Positions 12,865-23,800 of a stretch of DNA of 64,000 nt are shown here, piece by piece; position 1 is the first letter of the stretch, and the number at the start of each line of letters is the position of its first letter. The position numbers and the translations under genes are program-made. The notes below the pieces were generated by a model. The model saw nothing but the letters and a program-made list of their open reading frames with translations. It made no database searches and was not told where the DNA came from. The DNA lies in assembly GCF_964340395.1 (NCBI RefSeq), contig NC_135551.1, forward strand, positions 26,764,380 through 26,828,379, given 5' to 3'. Origin of the DNA: Glandiceps talaboti (taxonomy: Eukaryota > Hemichordata > Enteropneusta > Spengelidae).

Positions 12865-13000
12865 CAATATATTTTCCTTCATTCAGCCAGAAAATACTAG
12901 TGACCAAAGGGTTATCAGTACTCATCTAACAACTCATAGTGACAATAAGACCCTTAATAGGTCACTCTTATTTTCCTTGGCTGAACAAAGAAAAATATTG
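12865..13000. mobile_element. Small MITE-like element, TTCATTCAGCC family (copy 1)
   Basis: The ends are inverted matches of about 24 bp (left CAATATATTTTCCTTCATTC, right the complement with TTTGTTCAGCC). A second element with nearly the same ends and similar length is at 30552-30675 inside ATM, so this is a family and not a chance palindrome. Confidence 0.5.
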
Positions 13001-15149
13001 AGGAACAACATCTTATTTTCACTGGTAACTGCTGATAACAAAGGCAGATTTATTTATAAATACATTTATAAGTGTATTTTTTGATGCTGTAACACTAACT
13101 TGTAAAACTAATATGGCTGCACAAATGCTATTAACGTGAACTTTCTTATTCACCAAAATATTAAAATTAAACTAATTTTGTAAAAAGTTCTGTGCCAAAA
13201 TAAAGGCATCACAGTATACATTTACACTAATCACTCAACACTTGAAACAACTGAAATTTTGTTTTGAAAAGACAAAAACATAATGTGAGCCTGGGTATTA
13301 ATCTTATAAAGAACCTTTGTACACACAGGGGTCGAAATAATGAAAAAATTTCGCTTGTCCACTGGGCAAGTAGAAAACAAAAAGTGCTTGCCCAAATCAA
13401 AAAGTGCTTGCCCATTCCAAATAGTGGGGTATTTTTTTGTGGCTTACAAATGCACTGTTGTGATTGATTGGTCTTTCTTTTGTTTATTATAAAAAAATGT
13501 CTCTTTGAAAGTTTCTGTGGGTACTGAAAAGTTCTCTCCACAATAAAGTGGGTTTTTTTAACAGGAGTCCTAGATAATATGGCCTAATTAATATTCATAC
13601 TATGTAGCATAACATACAATTTTTCGTTCACCTGTAAAAAGTAGTTGTTAAAATAATCACAAGTTTTTCAGCACTTTCATAAGCTATCAATATAAAAAAA
13701 TGAACATTTACTTCAACACATATAAAACCTTTCTAAGTATTTCCTTTTGCATCATGTCAATATATTTTCTTTCCTTCCTCATCCACACCAACTATTTTTC
13801 TCTCACAAACTTTGCAGTTGATTCAAACACCCAAAACCTGAAAAATCACGTTGTAATTTACTATTGTTGAACAATATTCAATGAGTCACTGGTCATTCCA
13901 GGTATGTTTTCGTGATAGAGTAAACAAAGTATGTCAAGGACAGCTGGTCCAGATTGTTTTGAAAAGTGGTCAGTCAAGAAAGACGGCTTTATCAATATTG
14001 CTACAATGTTATAATTTTCCAGACTTATTGGCACTTTGGTTATACAATGTATCCAAAGTCCTATCAGACATGTTTATGAGGATTACATTTGAATTCAGAC
14101 AGCGCCCTCTAGTTGGACAGTGACCGTTAGTAGGTTTTCACGGAAATTTTCGTCGCTTCATATTATCGTCGTCATTAACCAACCATACCTAATTTATGGT
14201 GATATTGAATAGCCTTGTTGGTAAGTATTCGCATGTAATTTTTCAAGAATTTCTATGCAGTGAAACTGTCATTTTGACGATGATATGGGTTTTTCGAATA
14301 TTGTTACAAGTTTAGCGATGCCGCAAATACATGCAATGATATTTACATCCAAAATAAGTCCTGCTATCGATTTATCATGATATGAGAAACGTTGAGATGT
14401 AATTTCTGTTTGGCTCAAGGTCTTGATACAAACTTACAGACATTTAAAGTTGGCCGTGAATCGATGTTTCCATCATGGCATGGCGACCTTCCTATTGAAT
14501 CACTGACTACGCGTGTTGCCAAGCCAAGAGCACACGCTGAGCTATACGCGTACGTATACCGTTTCGGCCTTTGAAACTAGATTGACTCAGCTCAAATAGT
14601 AATATTGGATATAAGCATTTCGTAATTAATTTCAGACCAACTTCACACACAAAATTGTTTCGTCTTGCAGGTATATAGTAGCTGATGGTTGGTTGGTTGA
14701 AGGAGGGATTTGTGACAAGACATTCAGCTTTCCGAGTCATTCGCCATATTAGTGTGGATGTGGAGAACTTTGCTTTCTGTCTGAGGTGTTAATTTGTGTT
14801 GAACTGTTTGTCTAGAGTGTCACCTTGGGTCATTTATTTCATTTGTCCATATATTGTACATTGCTCCTTTTTCATTTACTTTATTGCTATTGTAATTTTT
14901 GACTTGTACTCTTTAAATATGATCCTATTTAAACACTCAACTGTTCTATCACCCAAAAGCAAGGTTGTCCTAAATAAAATACGTGTCATTTATAAACAAT
15001 GCACAGCTTGCACATCTAGTGACATACCAAGGAAATTGAGTATCATATCTAATCAGTAAAAAATTAGACTATTTGAACTGTCTAAACGTAAAGTTATGAA
15101 AGTTAATTTGAAGCTTGAAAAAAGGCGTTTATTCAGTCTGTGAAAACAT

Positions 15150-15272
15150 CGCCTCCGATCAGGCTAAAAAATATAAACATGTACCAAGAAGGTCAATTCA
15201 GGCAAAATAATAATGAAGGTAAAATAGCAGTGAACGATTAGCCAACATCTACATCGGATTTTAATCAGATTG
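15150..15272 (+). repeat. R1 repeat, single half (copy 1)
   Basis: This is one arm of the palindrome at 49426-49667. It runs from GATCAGGCTAAAAAATATAA to GGATTTTAATCAGATTG. It lies just upstream of an ORF beginning at 15279. Another single arm is at 20466-20571. Confidence 0.75.
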
Positions 15273-15536
15273 ATAGATAACATGACAGTTATGCAAAAAC
15301 AATACATGAACAATTGTTGTGAAATTCATGATGTGATAAAATTAGATCGAGAGGTGGAAAATGGGTCAACACAAAAAGCTATCGTTCAACATAAGCTGCA
15401 ACAGTTGATTCGTTTTATGAGCAATAATAAAACGTACAGAAGTGTTTCAAAAAAAGATGTATGCGTATATGAGGTATGGTTGAAAAAGATAATGAAGCGT
15501 GAAAAATACAAAAAAATAAGTTGTGACTTGAAATAA
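15270..15536 (+). CDS. Short unrecognised ORF inside the transposon-like element
   Basis: An 88-codon ORF rich in Lys and Gln lies between the R1 half-repeat and the CXC-domain remnant on the same strand. It may be an upstream piece of the same element-encoded protein, separated by frameshifts. I see no motif that identifies it. Confidence 0.25.
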   Translation: MIDNMTVMQKQYMNNCCEIHDVIKLDREVENGSTQKAIVQHKLQQLIRFMSNNKTYRSVSKKDVCVYEVWLKKIMKREKYKKISCDLK

Positions 15537-15612
15537 TAAGGTATCGGATACAAGTAAGAACACGGTTTGAGGAGGAAAATATGCCAAACCCTACCGCATT
15601 AAGTATCATTGG

Positions 15613-16161
15613 TTGAGGTCTTGCTTTGTATCTAAAATATGGAATCAGTCGCATCAAAGTACGATAGTATTACCAGATTATAATAGTCACGGTTTTATTG
15701 CTAATGGTAATCATTTAAGTATCTTGTGGGATTCAGAAGAAAATATAGCAATTGTTAAAGATACTGTTGACAAATACACAAAGGGTTGTAAATGTAAAGG
15801 GGTGCAAAATCAAACAATGTGATTGTGTTAAAAAGGTCTTAAATGTGGGCCAGGATGTTATTGTGAAAACTGCGAAAATTGTGAAAGCAACGAATATACA
15901 CCTAGGGGAGAGAATGATATGGAAGTGGATGACATCGTGTTAACAGAGGGTGAAAAAATACTTGACATTATTGATGAGCTAGAAACTCTTGTACAGTTTG
16001 AAGAAGACTATAATTTACCAGAAGAATGTGTCTTTGAGAGGGAATATGATGGGGATGAGGGCGAGGACGGAGATTGGGATGATAATGATTTTCAGTTTCA
16101 AGAAAAATCAAACATAACACCTAATAAAAAAAGATGTGTGGTTCCGATTATTAAAATTTAG
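15613..16161 (+). pseudogene. Frameshifted C-terminal part of an element-encoded protein with a CXC-type cysteine-rich domain
   Basis: Three overlapping frames read as one protein. They give a WDSEENIAIVKDTVDKYTKG stretch, then KGCKCKG in one frame and CKIKQCDCVKK and CGPGCYCENCENC after shifts. An acidic tail follows (GDEGEDGDWDDND) and a stop at 16159. The spacing C-x-C-x(n)-C-x3-C-x-C ... CGPGCxCxxC is that of tesmin/TSO1-like CXC domains, which bind zinc and DNA. At least two frameshifts (near 15800 and 15837) inactivate it. The position inside inverted termini suggests transposon origin. Confidence 0.5.
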
Positions 16162-16839
16162 CAAAGGTGGGGTACATGTGTAGGTAGAATTTTTAGTCTA
16201 TTTTATTATATATATTTTTTTTCATGTGTGAGTGTCTAGTTTAGGGTTTCCATTGTTTTCCAAATGGTCTGTGTGTTGTTTATTTCTTCCCATCAGATAT
16301 ACAGCCGTTTCAAATTGGAAGAACAGTTCTATGTATTGTCTTCCTAGGTTGGTGTCAGTGTCCACATCCATTATTTCTCGTGAGAATTCACATCTTATTT
16401 TTTCTCGAATACGTAAAAAAAGTTTAGGGTTGACTAAGCAGTGAAAAAACTAGGTGGGGTTGGATAATCGGAACCAAACATTATTTCTTAGGCCTGAGTA
16501 AAGAGTTATCAACTTAATAGCTTCTGTTTTGAAAATGGTGTTTGTATTGTTACTTTCTGATGTTTTCAAGTTTTCTAGCTTGGTCTTGCTGTTCACTTTT
16601 GGTATTTAAGTTACGTGTTACCTGTACATGAAAGTACACATCAATATAATAGTAATAATAATGATACTTCAAAAACACCAAACATAATAGTAAAAGAAAT
16701 ATAAATGTAAAAAACCTAAAAAATTAACCTGAAAGACTTTGAATTGGATTTACAAAAACTAAGAAATGATGTAAGCTTATAACGCAATGTTCTCGCTATG
16801 TATGAAAGCGAGACAGTCTGGTACAACAGCCCTGGATTT

Positions 16840-16925
16840 AGCTCTGGATGTATGCGCTACGATGTTCGACACGTCTTTCCAGATGGAAAGACGTGTCGAA
16901 CATCGTAGCGCATACATCCAGAGCT
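16840..16925. repeat. Perfect hairpin with 41-bp arms and a 4-nt loop
   Basis: 16840-16880 is the exact reverse complement of 16885-16925, with AGAT as the loop. I found no mismatch in either arm. Confidence 0.95.
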
Positions 16926-17896
16926 ACCCTGGATTATGATGGCAGTATCGTATATTTAGGGAAAAAACAAACTCTTAGGGTGTCTTTATTTCTGTGGTCA
17001 TGGAAAAACTCGTAAGTAACCAGCGTAAAAACAGTCATTTGTTCCATATACACTTGCGTTATCCATTCCCTGCATAGCGCAGAATTCAATAGACGTATTG
17101 GTCTCTGCACGGCGTCACTTAATCATGCCGCAAATACATGCAATGTACCGTACGGCCTTGAAATTTGGACCAGCTACTATCGATGGTATAGACAACAGTT
17201 TGTGAAAGTTTCCCCTTGGCTCAAGCCCTATAAGGCCCTTTAAGTAAGTGTTTTCGGCTAGAGCTAGGTTTGCATGCGTGGTTCGTTGCATGCGCTTCGG
17301 CACGGAAATTCTGCCATCGTAAATGAATTGCTTGCTCTCTAGTCAAATACTTTAAAGAATCTTAGTAAATGTTTTATTGTCAATCGAAATGGCTATATTT
17401 CAAAGAAAATTTTCATTCTGTTTGAATAAACGGCGTAGTTTCTGAGACCGTACGCCGGTTCCCGTAACTGACACACTTCCGCATTCAGCGAGGTAGCGAA
17501 AACGAGGCGCTTAGACAATATAAAATATGCTAATTAGGTACCCTCCGTTCAAGCTGAGTACAGCATGAACACAGGCAAAAAAACATCCCTGATCAATAAT
17601 CATACAAAATTCTCCTTGCCCCTTGCCCAAGCCTTCAAATCACTTGCCCGGGGCAAGTAAAAGGCCATTATTTCGAGCCCTGACACATATTTGATGTATA
17701 AGACACTTTGTACCATATTCCAGTTATTAAAATGTAAATGATAATTATTTATAGAGTTGGCCACTGTAGGAGGAGTGCCATGCACATGGAAGCAGCAGCT
17801 CCTTGAATGAAAGTTAGTAAATGACATACTTGGCCAGTTATTGATGATCTTTGTTGGATCTTTTATGGATGTAAAGTATATAACAGGAATATGGTA

Positions 17897-19130
17897 TATT
17901 TATTATTATTATTATAGACTTTAATTCGGACAACGACGTCCATATAAATATATGTTACAGAAAAGCTACATGACTGATGTTCTTAAATATAAGAATCTTA
18001 ACATATAAATTAAACAAAAAGTAACTTGTCCCATAATTCCACCATATGGGATCTGAAATACAGTAAATCACATGTACATCTAATTATGCTGTTACAACTT
18101 ACTGAAAGTCGTCTTCTCAAACTAAACACTTGCTTTCTCATCAGGGCATCAAACGTATACATCCTATTCGATACGAACATAGAGCTTGCACTACTTCGTT
18201 TATCATAACCTAACAATAGGCGTGCAGCATTGTTATATGCAACTTTCAATTTTCTCATTATCCTTTCCGTATGATTGAGCCATAGTGGCCCTCCATACAA
18301 CTGGTAGCAGCATGCTTTAAACAAAATACACTTCACATTAAAGGTACATTTTGAGAATTTTCTCATAAGCATATTAGCAGATATATAAACAGATCTGATC
18401 TGCCGTTCAATGTCATCATTGTCTCGAAAGTTAACTCCATTCAAGTATATGGAAGGAATACGGCGAATCTTAGTTTGAGCTAGAGTAACACACATACAAT
18501 TGGTCTTCTTGCTGTTAAATAAAATGTCATGGGTCTCACCATAGGTACTGCATATATTAATCAGTTTCTGTGTTCCCTAGGCAGAAGGACTTATAAGACA
18601 AATATCATCTGCGTACATTAAATGATTTATGAAAATACCTCCAATTAATATTACAACCTGTTTTTGAGTTTCACAACAGAACACTTAAATAATCAACGTA
18701 AACATTAAAAAGCTTTGGGGATAAAATCCCACCCTGTTTTACACCATTAGTGACTGTAAAGCCACCAGAAGTATGTGCACCCCATCGAATAACGATGTGT
18801 TGTGTCCTATACCAAGTAACAAGAAATCTAACAAAAAACACAGGGACAGTACTTTGAATCAGCTTTTTAAAGAGGGTCCAATGGTTGACTCTGCCAAATG
18901 CTTTAGATGCATCCATAAAAGTAACGAATACATTACTTCCGTGATTTCTGTAATAATTGACAGTTTCCTTTAGCACAAAAACACACATATCAGTCGAGTG
19001 ACCTGATTTGAATCCAAACTGACGGTGAGTTGTCCCGAGATAAGATTCAATATGTTTCAGCAAGACTAATTCAAGGAGCTTTGAAGTTACAGTAGAAAGA
19101 GCAATCGGACGATAATTGAATTGAATTGAA
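17897..19130 (-). mobile_element. LINE fragment (CR1/L2-like reverse transcriptase), minus strand
   Basis: Minus-strand frames give YRPIALSTVTSKLLE at ~19110, a HRQFGFKSGHSTD block at ~19030, FVTFMDASKAFGRVNH at ~18910, NGVKQGGILSPKLFNVYVDY at ~18740, and the MYADDICLIS catalytic box at ~18615. They continue through the thumb to the ELWDKLLFV end at 18010. The 3' end reaches an (ATA)n tail at ~17890-17915. The 5' end is truncated at an (ATTGA)n tract near 19115. Frameshifts and stops separate the two ORF pieces (19140-18671 and 18495-18010). In the A block an Asp is replaced by Gly (AFGRVNH). Confidence 0.8.
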
Positions 19131-19610
19131 TTGAAATTTATTCCACCAGAAGAGAAAAATATATACACAAACTCTGAAAATATGGTACAATTATGTGATG
19201 TTGTAAATAAGAGTTCAAAGGTCAACTCTTCTAGGCCTTGTACATCTCAAACTACAACTAATGATGGTCAGAATGAATCAAATTATCAGTGGAGAGAATG
19301 GGATGAGTTCTTTAAAAAGTATATGAAGCGTCTCAGAGGTATCAGTGCATATCATCACTTTAGATTTACTAAAGATGACCCTGGTGCTGTGTATGTAAAG
19401 AAATCAATCTCTGATCCTGAGGAGCGTGTGTATTTAGTAAAAAGGGGGGTCACTTGGCCACCAACTGATGAGAGTTTACCACCAGTGTTGCCAGCTGGTG
19501 GACTCTCCAGACAGCGATACCATGATCTGCAGACCAAAGTATTGCGGTATGTAAGGGAACCATACAGGGGTAGTTTCTTCCCCATTACAGCTACACAGCT
19601 GGAGAAATAA
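19131..19610 (+). CDS. Unrecognised ORF, C-terminal fragment, probably mobile-element derived
   Basis: This is an open frame of 159 codons. Its second half is well composed: YHHFRFTKDDPGAVYVKK, then SDPEERVYLVKRG, LPPVLPAGGLSRQRYHDLQ and a short tail to a TAA stop. The first ~10 residues come from the flanking (ATTGA)n tract, so the annotated start is unlikely to be genuine. The YHHFRF...PGxVxV pattern and the LPPVL.AGLS block remind me of the tails of transposon-encoded proteins in marine invertebrates. I cannot name the family. It sits between a LINE and a minisatellite, with no promoter or splice signal that I can see. Confidence 0.35.
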   Translation: MKFIPPEEKNIYTNSENMVQLCDVVNKSSKVNSSRPCTSQTTTNDGQNESNYQWREWDEFFKKYMKRLRGISAYHHFRFTKDDPGAVYVKKSISDPEERVYLVKRGVTWPPTDESLPPVLPAGGLSRQRYHDLQTKVLRYVREPYRGSFFPITATQLEK

Positions 19611-19849
19611 AATAGAAATAATACACACTGAACAAGTCTGTATCTAAATTATTGTATCCATATTATGTCTTAATCTTTGTTGCAGCTCATAATAGCAAAC
19701 TAGGCATGTTTTACACTGAATGAAAATTTGAAGTCTTCAAGCTCTGAGTATTTTCAATACACAAATAGATTTGAAACCTAAAAAAAATCAATAATTTAGA
19801 AAAGTGTATATTTCTATTTGTAGCACAAACATAGATGGAAGTCTACAAT

Positions 19850-20420
19850 ATGTAAATACAATCTGGTCAGTATTTCTATGTGTACAAGTGTAGACTGAAA
19901 TGCAGAGTAATAGTCTGGCCAGTGAGTATTTCTATTGTGTACAAATGTAGACTTATGTCTACAATATCTATAATGAATAGATTCATGTCAGTGAGTATTT
20001 CTATTGTGTACAAATGTAGACTTATGTCTACAATATCTATAATGAATAGATTCATGTCAGTGAGTATTTCTATTGTGTACAAATGTAGACTTATGTCTAC
20101 AATATCTATATCAATAGATTCATGTCAGTGAGTATTTCTATTGTGTACAAATGTAGACTTATGTCTACAATATCTATAATGAATAGATTCATGTCAGTGA
20201 GTATTTCTATTGTGTACAAATGTAGACTTATGTCTACAATATCTATAATGAATAGATTCATGTCAGTGAGTATTTCTATTGTGTACAAATGTAGACTTAT
20301 GTCTACAGTATCTAGTATATATAGATTGTGGTTAATGAGTATTTCTTTTGTGTATAAATATACGCTTGAAGTCTACAATATCTATAGTGAATAGAATCTG
20401 CACTGGCCAGTGTGTATTAC
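19850..20420. repeat. 69-bp minisatellite with an internal palindrome
   Basis: Starts of GTGAGTATTT fall at 19922, 19991, 20060, 20128, 20197 and 20266, giving a 69-bp period (one 68-bp unit), with diverged units on both sides. Each unit contains TGTAGACTTATGTCTACA, a 7-bp-arm inverted repeat. A period divisible by 3 explains the repeated open frames on both strands. Confidence 0.95.
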
Positions 20421-20465
20421 TATATATACAAAGGTAGACTGGTGTCTACATTATCCTAGAGGAGG

Positions 20466-20571
20466 AGGCGATCAGGCTAAAAAATGTAAACATGTACTAC
20501 GAAGGTCAATTCAAGCTAAATAACGATGGTAAGATAGCGATGCACGATTAGCCGACATCTACATCAGATTG
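20466..20571 (+). repeat. R1 repeat, single half (copy 2)
   Basis: It starts GAGGCGATCAGGCTAAAAAA and ends near ACATCAGATTG. It is more diverged than the copies at 15150 and 49426. Confidence 0.7.
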
Positions 20572-20689
20572 ACTGGATAGGACACATACTAAAGTATACA
20601 GGTTAACCATTGTACTGTTATTAGGTATCGCTTCAAAGTAAAGTTTTTAATAATACGTGTTTTATATTTTTTATATTTGTTTTCATTTG

Positions 20690-20800
20690 AAATTTGAGGT
20701 TTTTGGGGGTTTTTTTGTTAATTTTAGTGTTGGTTTTTTTTGGGTTTTTTTTTTGTTTGTTTGTTTTTTTGTGTGTGTTTTTTTTTTTTACTTTGTCAAA
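20690..20800. repeat. Low-complexity T/G-rich tract 3' of gene B
   Basis: Runs of T are interrupted by G (GGTTTTTGGGGG, TTTGTTTGTTTG). Nothing else is visible. Confidence 0.85.
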
Positions 20801-20867
20801 TAATGTCCCTGAAGTTGTGTTGTTATTAGATCATTGACATATGGAAGTCAAGTATGGATCTATGGAT

Positions 20868-23800
20868 TTATTCATAGAAACTTGCTACTGTGTGTCTCAA
20901 GCAAGTATCAAAGCTGTCAGAATTTGGATACTTTGCTTTCATGTGATTTCCAACTGAATCAACAAATGTACAATCAAAGCAATTCCATTGACATGGTTTA
21001 CCCGTATTTTTAGTATGGTCAAAATACTTCTTTACTGACTTTTGAAAAGACAAAAGCCCAGCTGGATACTTTTTGGTACCCAACATAACACTTTCCCCTA
21101 CTACAAAGGCACAATCTGGACATTTGCATTTCATTGGACCAATTCCATTAAGCGATTGAAAAAACCCTCCTCCTCCTGCTGCTCCTGCTGCTGGAACTTC
21201 TCCAATCTCATTGAGCATGCTGGTTTGAGGGATATTACCAACACGAATGTGTTGACTGAGACCATTAACTGCTGTCATTACTACAGGTAGACCATTTTGA
21301 TTGTACGGAGAAGGAACTGCATTTGGTTGTTGTGTGGTATTGCCTTGTGTTGCATCGATGTCCATTCCATCATTTTGATTGGGCAGTACATTCACTTCAT
21401 ACCAACTATTACCATCTGGTTTGTAGTTTTGATAACTAGAGCAAGCAGCCATTTCTCCTATTTGTGTCTGCCGTAAAAAGGAGTTAATCCCACTTGCGCT
21501 ATCTTGGCCAGGTAAAACATTCGGGTGTCTGAGATTTTCCACATAATCAGGACCACTTGCACCTGCAAATGTATATCTTGATTTATTAACATATATGTAT
21601 ATGATAGATTTGTGATACATGATATATTTATTAGTATATTATAGCATTACCAATTCCAGTGAATTTTGTGACGTCATCGCTATACATTATTACTGATAAT
21701 GTACTCCGTTATTGGGCATCGCGGCCCCGGAACGAGCATAACAATGCAAGCTTATGTACGTATGTGTGTCGCTATGATTAGTATTCAGCTTCCGGGCCGA
21801 ACATGGCAGACGATGTTCAGCGCTGTGTATATTATACGTTGTTTTGCGTTTCTCGGTCTACAAATTCACTGGAATTGGCAAAACTATAAAATAATAACAA
21901 TGTACGCCCTCCCAGTCCATAATGGACTCAAGCAAACTTTGCGCTCCATAATGGGCTCGGCTGTCGCCTCGCCCATTATGTCGTTCAAAGTTTGCTTTCG
22001 TCCATTATGGGCTGGGAGGGCGTACATTATTGTTTAAGTATATATTTTGTTATGATTTCATCCCCAAACTTAATTCACTCCTAATTTAGATAGTTTTCAT
22101 GTATATACCACAGAGGTGCCACTGGGCTGTCTGCCCATGCAGCAACAACTCAACTGGTGACAAATATATAATAATAATAATAATCTTTATTTATACTGGA
22201 TAGTTCTTTAAGTGTATAAACACTTGTCTCATAAGAAGTCCAGTGAGGGCCATCCCTCATGGGTTCAGTGTTAATGCAGGAGGAAACCGGAGTACCCGGG
22301 GAAAACCTGCGTTGTTCAGTAGAGTGTACGGTAAAGTCAAACTTAGTCTAGTTCCCGACGGACTGTATTCCGAACTAATTTATCGTCATACTATACCGTC
22401 TGGTCAATCACATTACTCTCGCATAGAATTCTGTACTCCCCTCACCGACAGCAAACAGCGTTCATATAAACATGATGATGTCGTCGTGTCCCCACATGAT
22501 TTTAGGACATTTGCATATCATAGTCCTAGATCCTAGACACATAAGAACGATGATGAAAGCCTGTCAATTTGTGATGGATTACTACTGACATGCGTTGTTT
22601 GTGCTTTGACCACCATGGGGTTGAACAACAATTAATGCCTTGAATAACGGGATTAACTAGACGGAATACTATGAAGATAACGTAGTATGGAATACAGTCT
22701 GTCAGGAACTAGACTAAATTTAGTCACACCATGAATGGGTTTGAACCCCAACCATAGTGGTAAGAGCCAAGTGTAGGTGTAGGAATAATAGTGTAGTAGT
22801 TTGAGTGTAGCATAGGAATCGTATACTTACTGTCAGGTTGGGCTAGTACTGGACTCACAACAGCAATACTTCTGGGTGGATTCTCATCACCTTTTGGTGG
22901 TTCATTACACATGAGGGGTCTTGCAACACTCTTTTGGGTGGTTTGATCTAAAAGAAAGAACATTGACAGTGAGTGATTTATAAAGATTTAATTGTTTTAC
23001 ACAGTTTTGAATAAATTAATTTTTGTTTAAAAATGAACTTTCAAAGTTGGCCGCTACATATATATATAACAGCTCTCCTCCCAAAATTTGTGATAGTGTA
23101 GAACATAAATTTAAATATAGATATACAAACAAGATGTTTACATAATAACCATACAGTTGGAAAGTTATATTATCCATTAGTAACATTCTGAAAAACATGT
23201 GGACTAGTTGATAAAACCAGCGACAGACAAACATTTACAAGCAGAACTTGTTACAAACAGGGAAAGTGAATTGGATTAATAACACTTAGCACAGCATGTT
23301 GGAACTACAGAGATGTGTATTGCATTTTTTGGTTTGACATGAACAATTTATGGCCTCTCTACAGGAAAATACCAGGTAAACTTTAAATTTGGCTTGGACT
23401 CCATCACCCCAGAGGCCACTCAATTGTTAAACCAACAATAAGATTCACCAAAATTGGTAAAAAACTTGTAAAGCTTCTAGGGGAGACCCCCTAGGACCCC
23501 CCATAAGTGGTAGACATGTCCAAGCCTCAAATCAAAGTTCTTCCTTCCACCTGTTACTGTCAAGATGCTATGAAATTTTATTTCAAAAATGTTTCAACCA
23601 TATGTAGTTGCTTTTTACAATTGTTAGAACAACCCCCCCCCCCCCCTTCACACACACTCACACAAGAGGTGGACATATTCCAATCTCAAAGCTCTTTCCT
23701 CTACAGCTTACTGTCAGATGCTATAAAACTTTATTCACGGGGGTCAGTGACTTTTTGTCGGCCCAATGGGAAAAAAAAACACTGACATCCCCCCAAGCTG

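Larger units (their letters stand above)
13326..17682. mobile_element. DNA-transposon-like element with CAGGG(G/C)TCGAAATAATG termini
   Basis: The left end CAGGGGTCGAAATAATG and the right end (reverse complement CAGGGCTCGAAATAATG) form 17-bp inverted termini with one mismatch. Each is followed by a subterminal CTTGCCC/GGGCAAG palindrome. The pentamer ACACA flanks both ends (13321-13325 and 17683-17687) as a possible target-site duplication. Inside are a frameshifted CXC-domain ORF (15613-16161), one half-copy of the R1 repeat and a perfect 41-bp-arm hairpin. CAGGG ends recall hAT-type elements, but the usual 8-bp duplication is not seen. I therefore leave the superfamily open. Confidence 0.5.

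Noticed and set aside
13881-14123. 80-codon plus-strand ORF with a reasonable composition
   Set aside because: There is no recognisable motif, no splice or promoter support and no paralogue. It is likely a chance frame inside the transposon-like element.
19850-20420. CRISPR-like regular repeats
   Set aside because: The 69-bp units are contiguous with no unique spacers, and the DNA is from an animal.
22724-22963. 79-codon minus-strand ORF as a stand-alone gene
   Set aside because: It is gene B exon 3 with read-through into introns on both sides.
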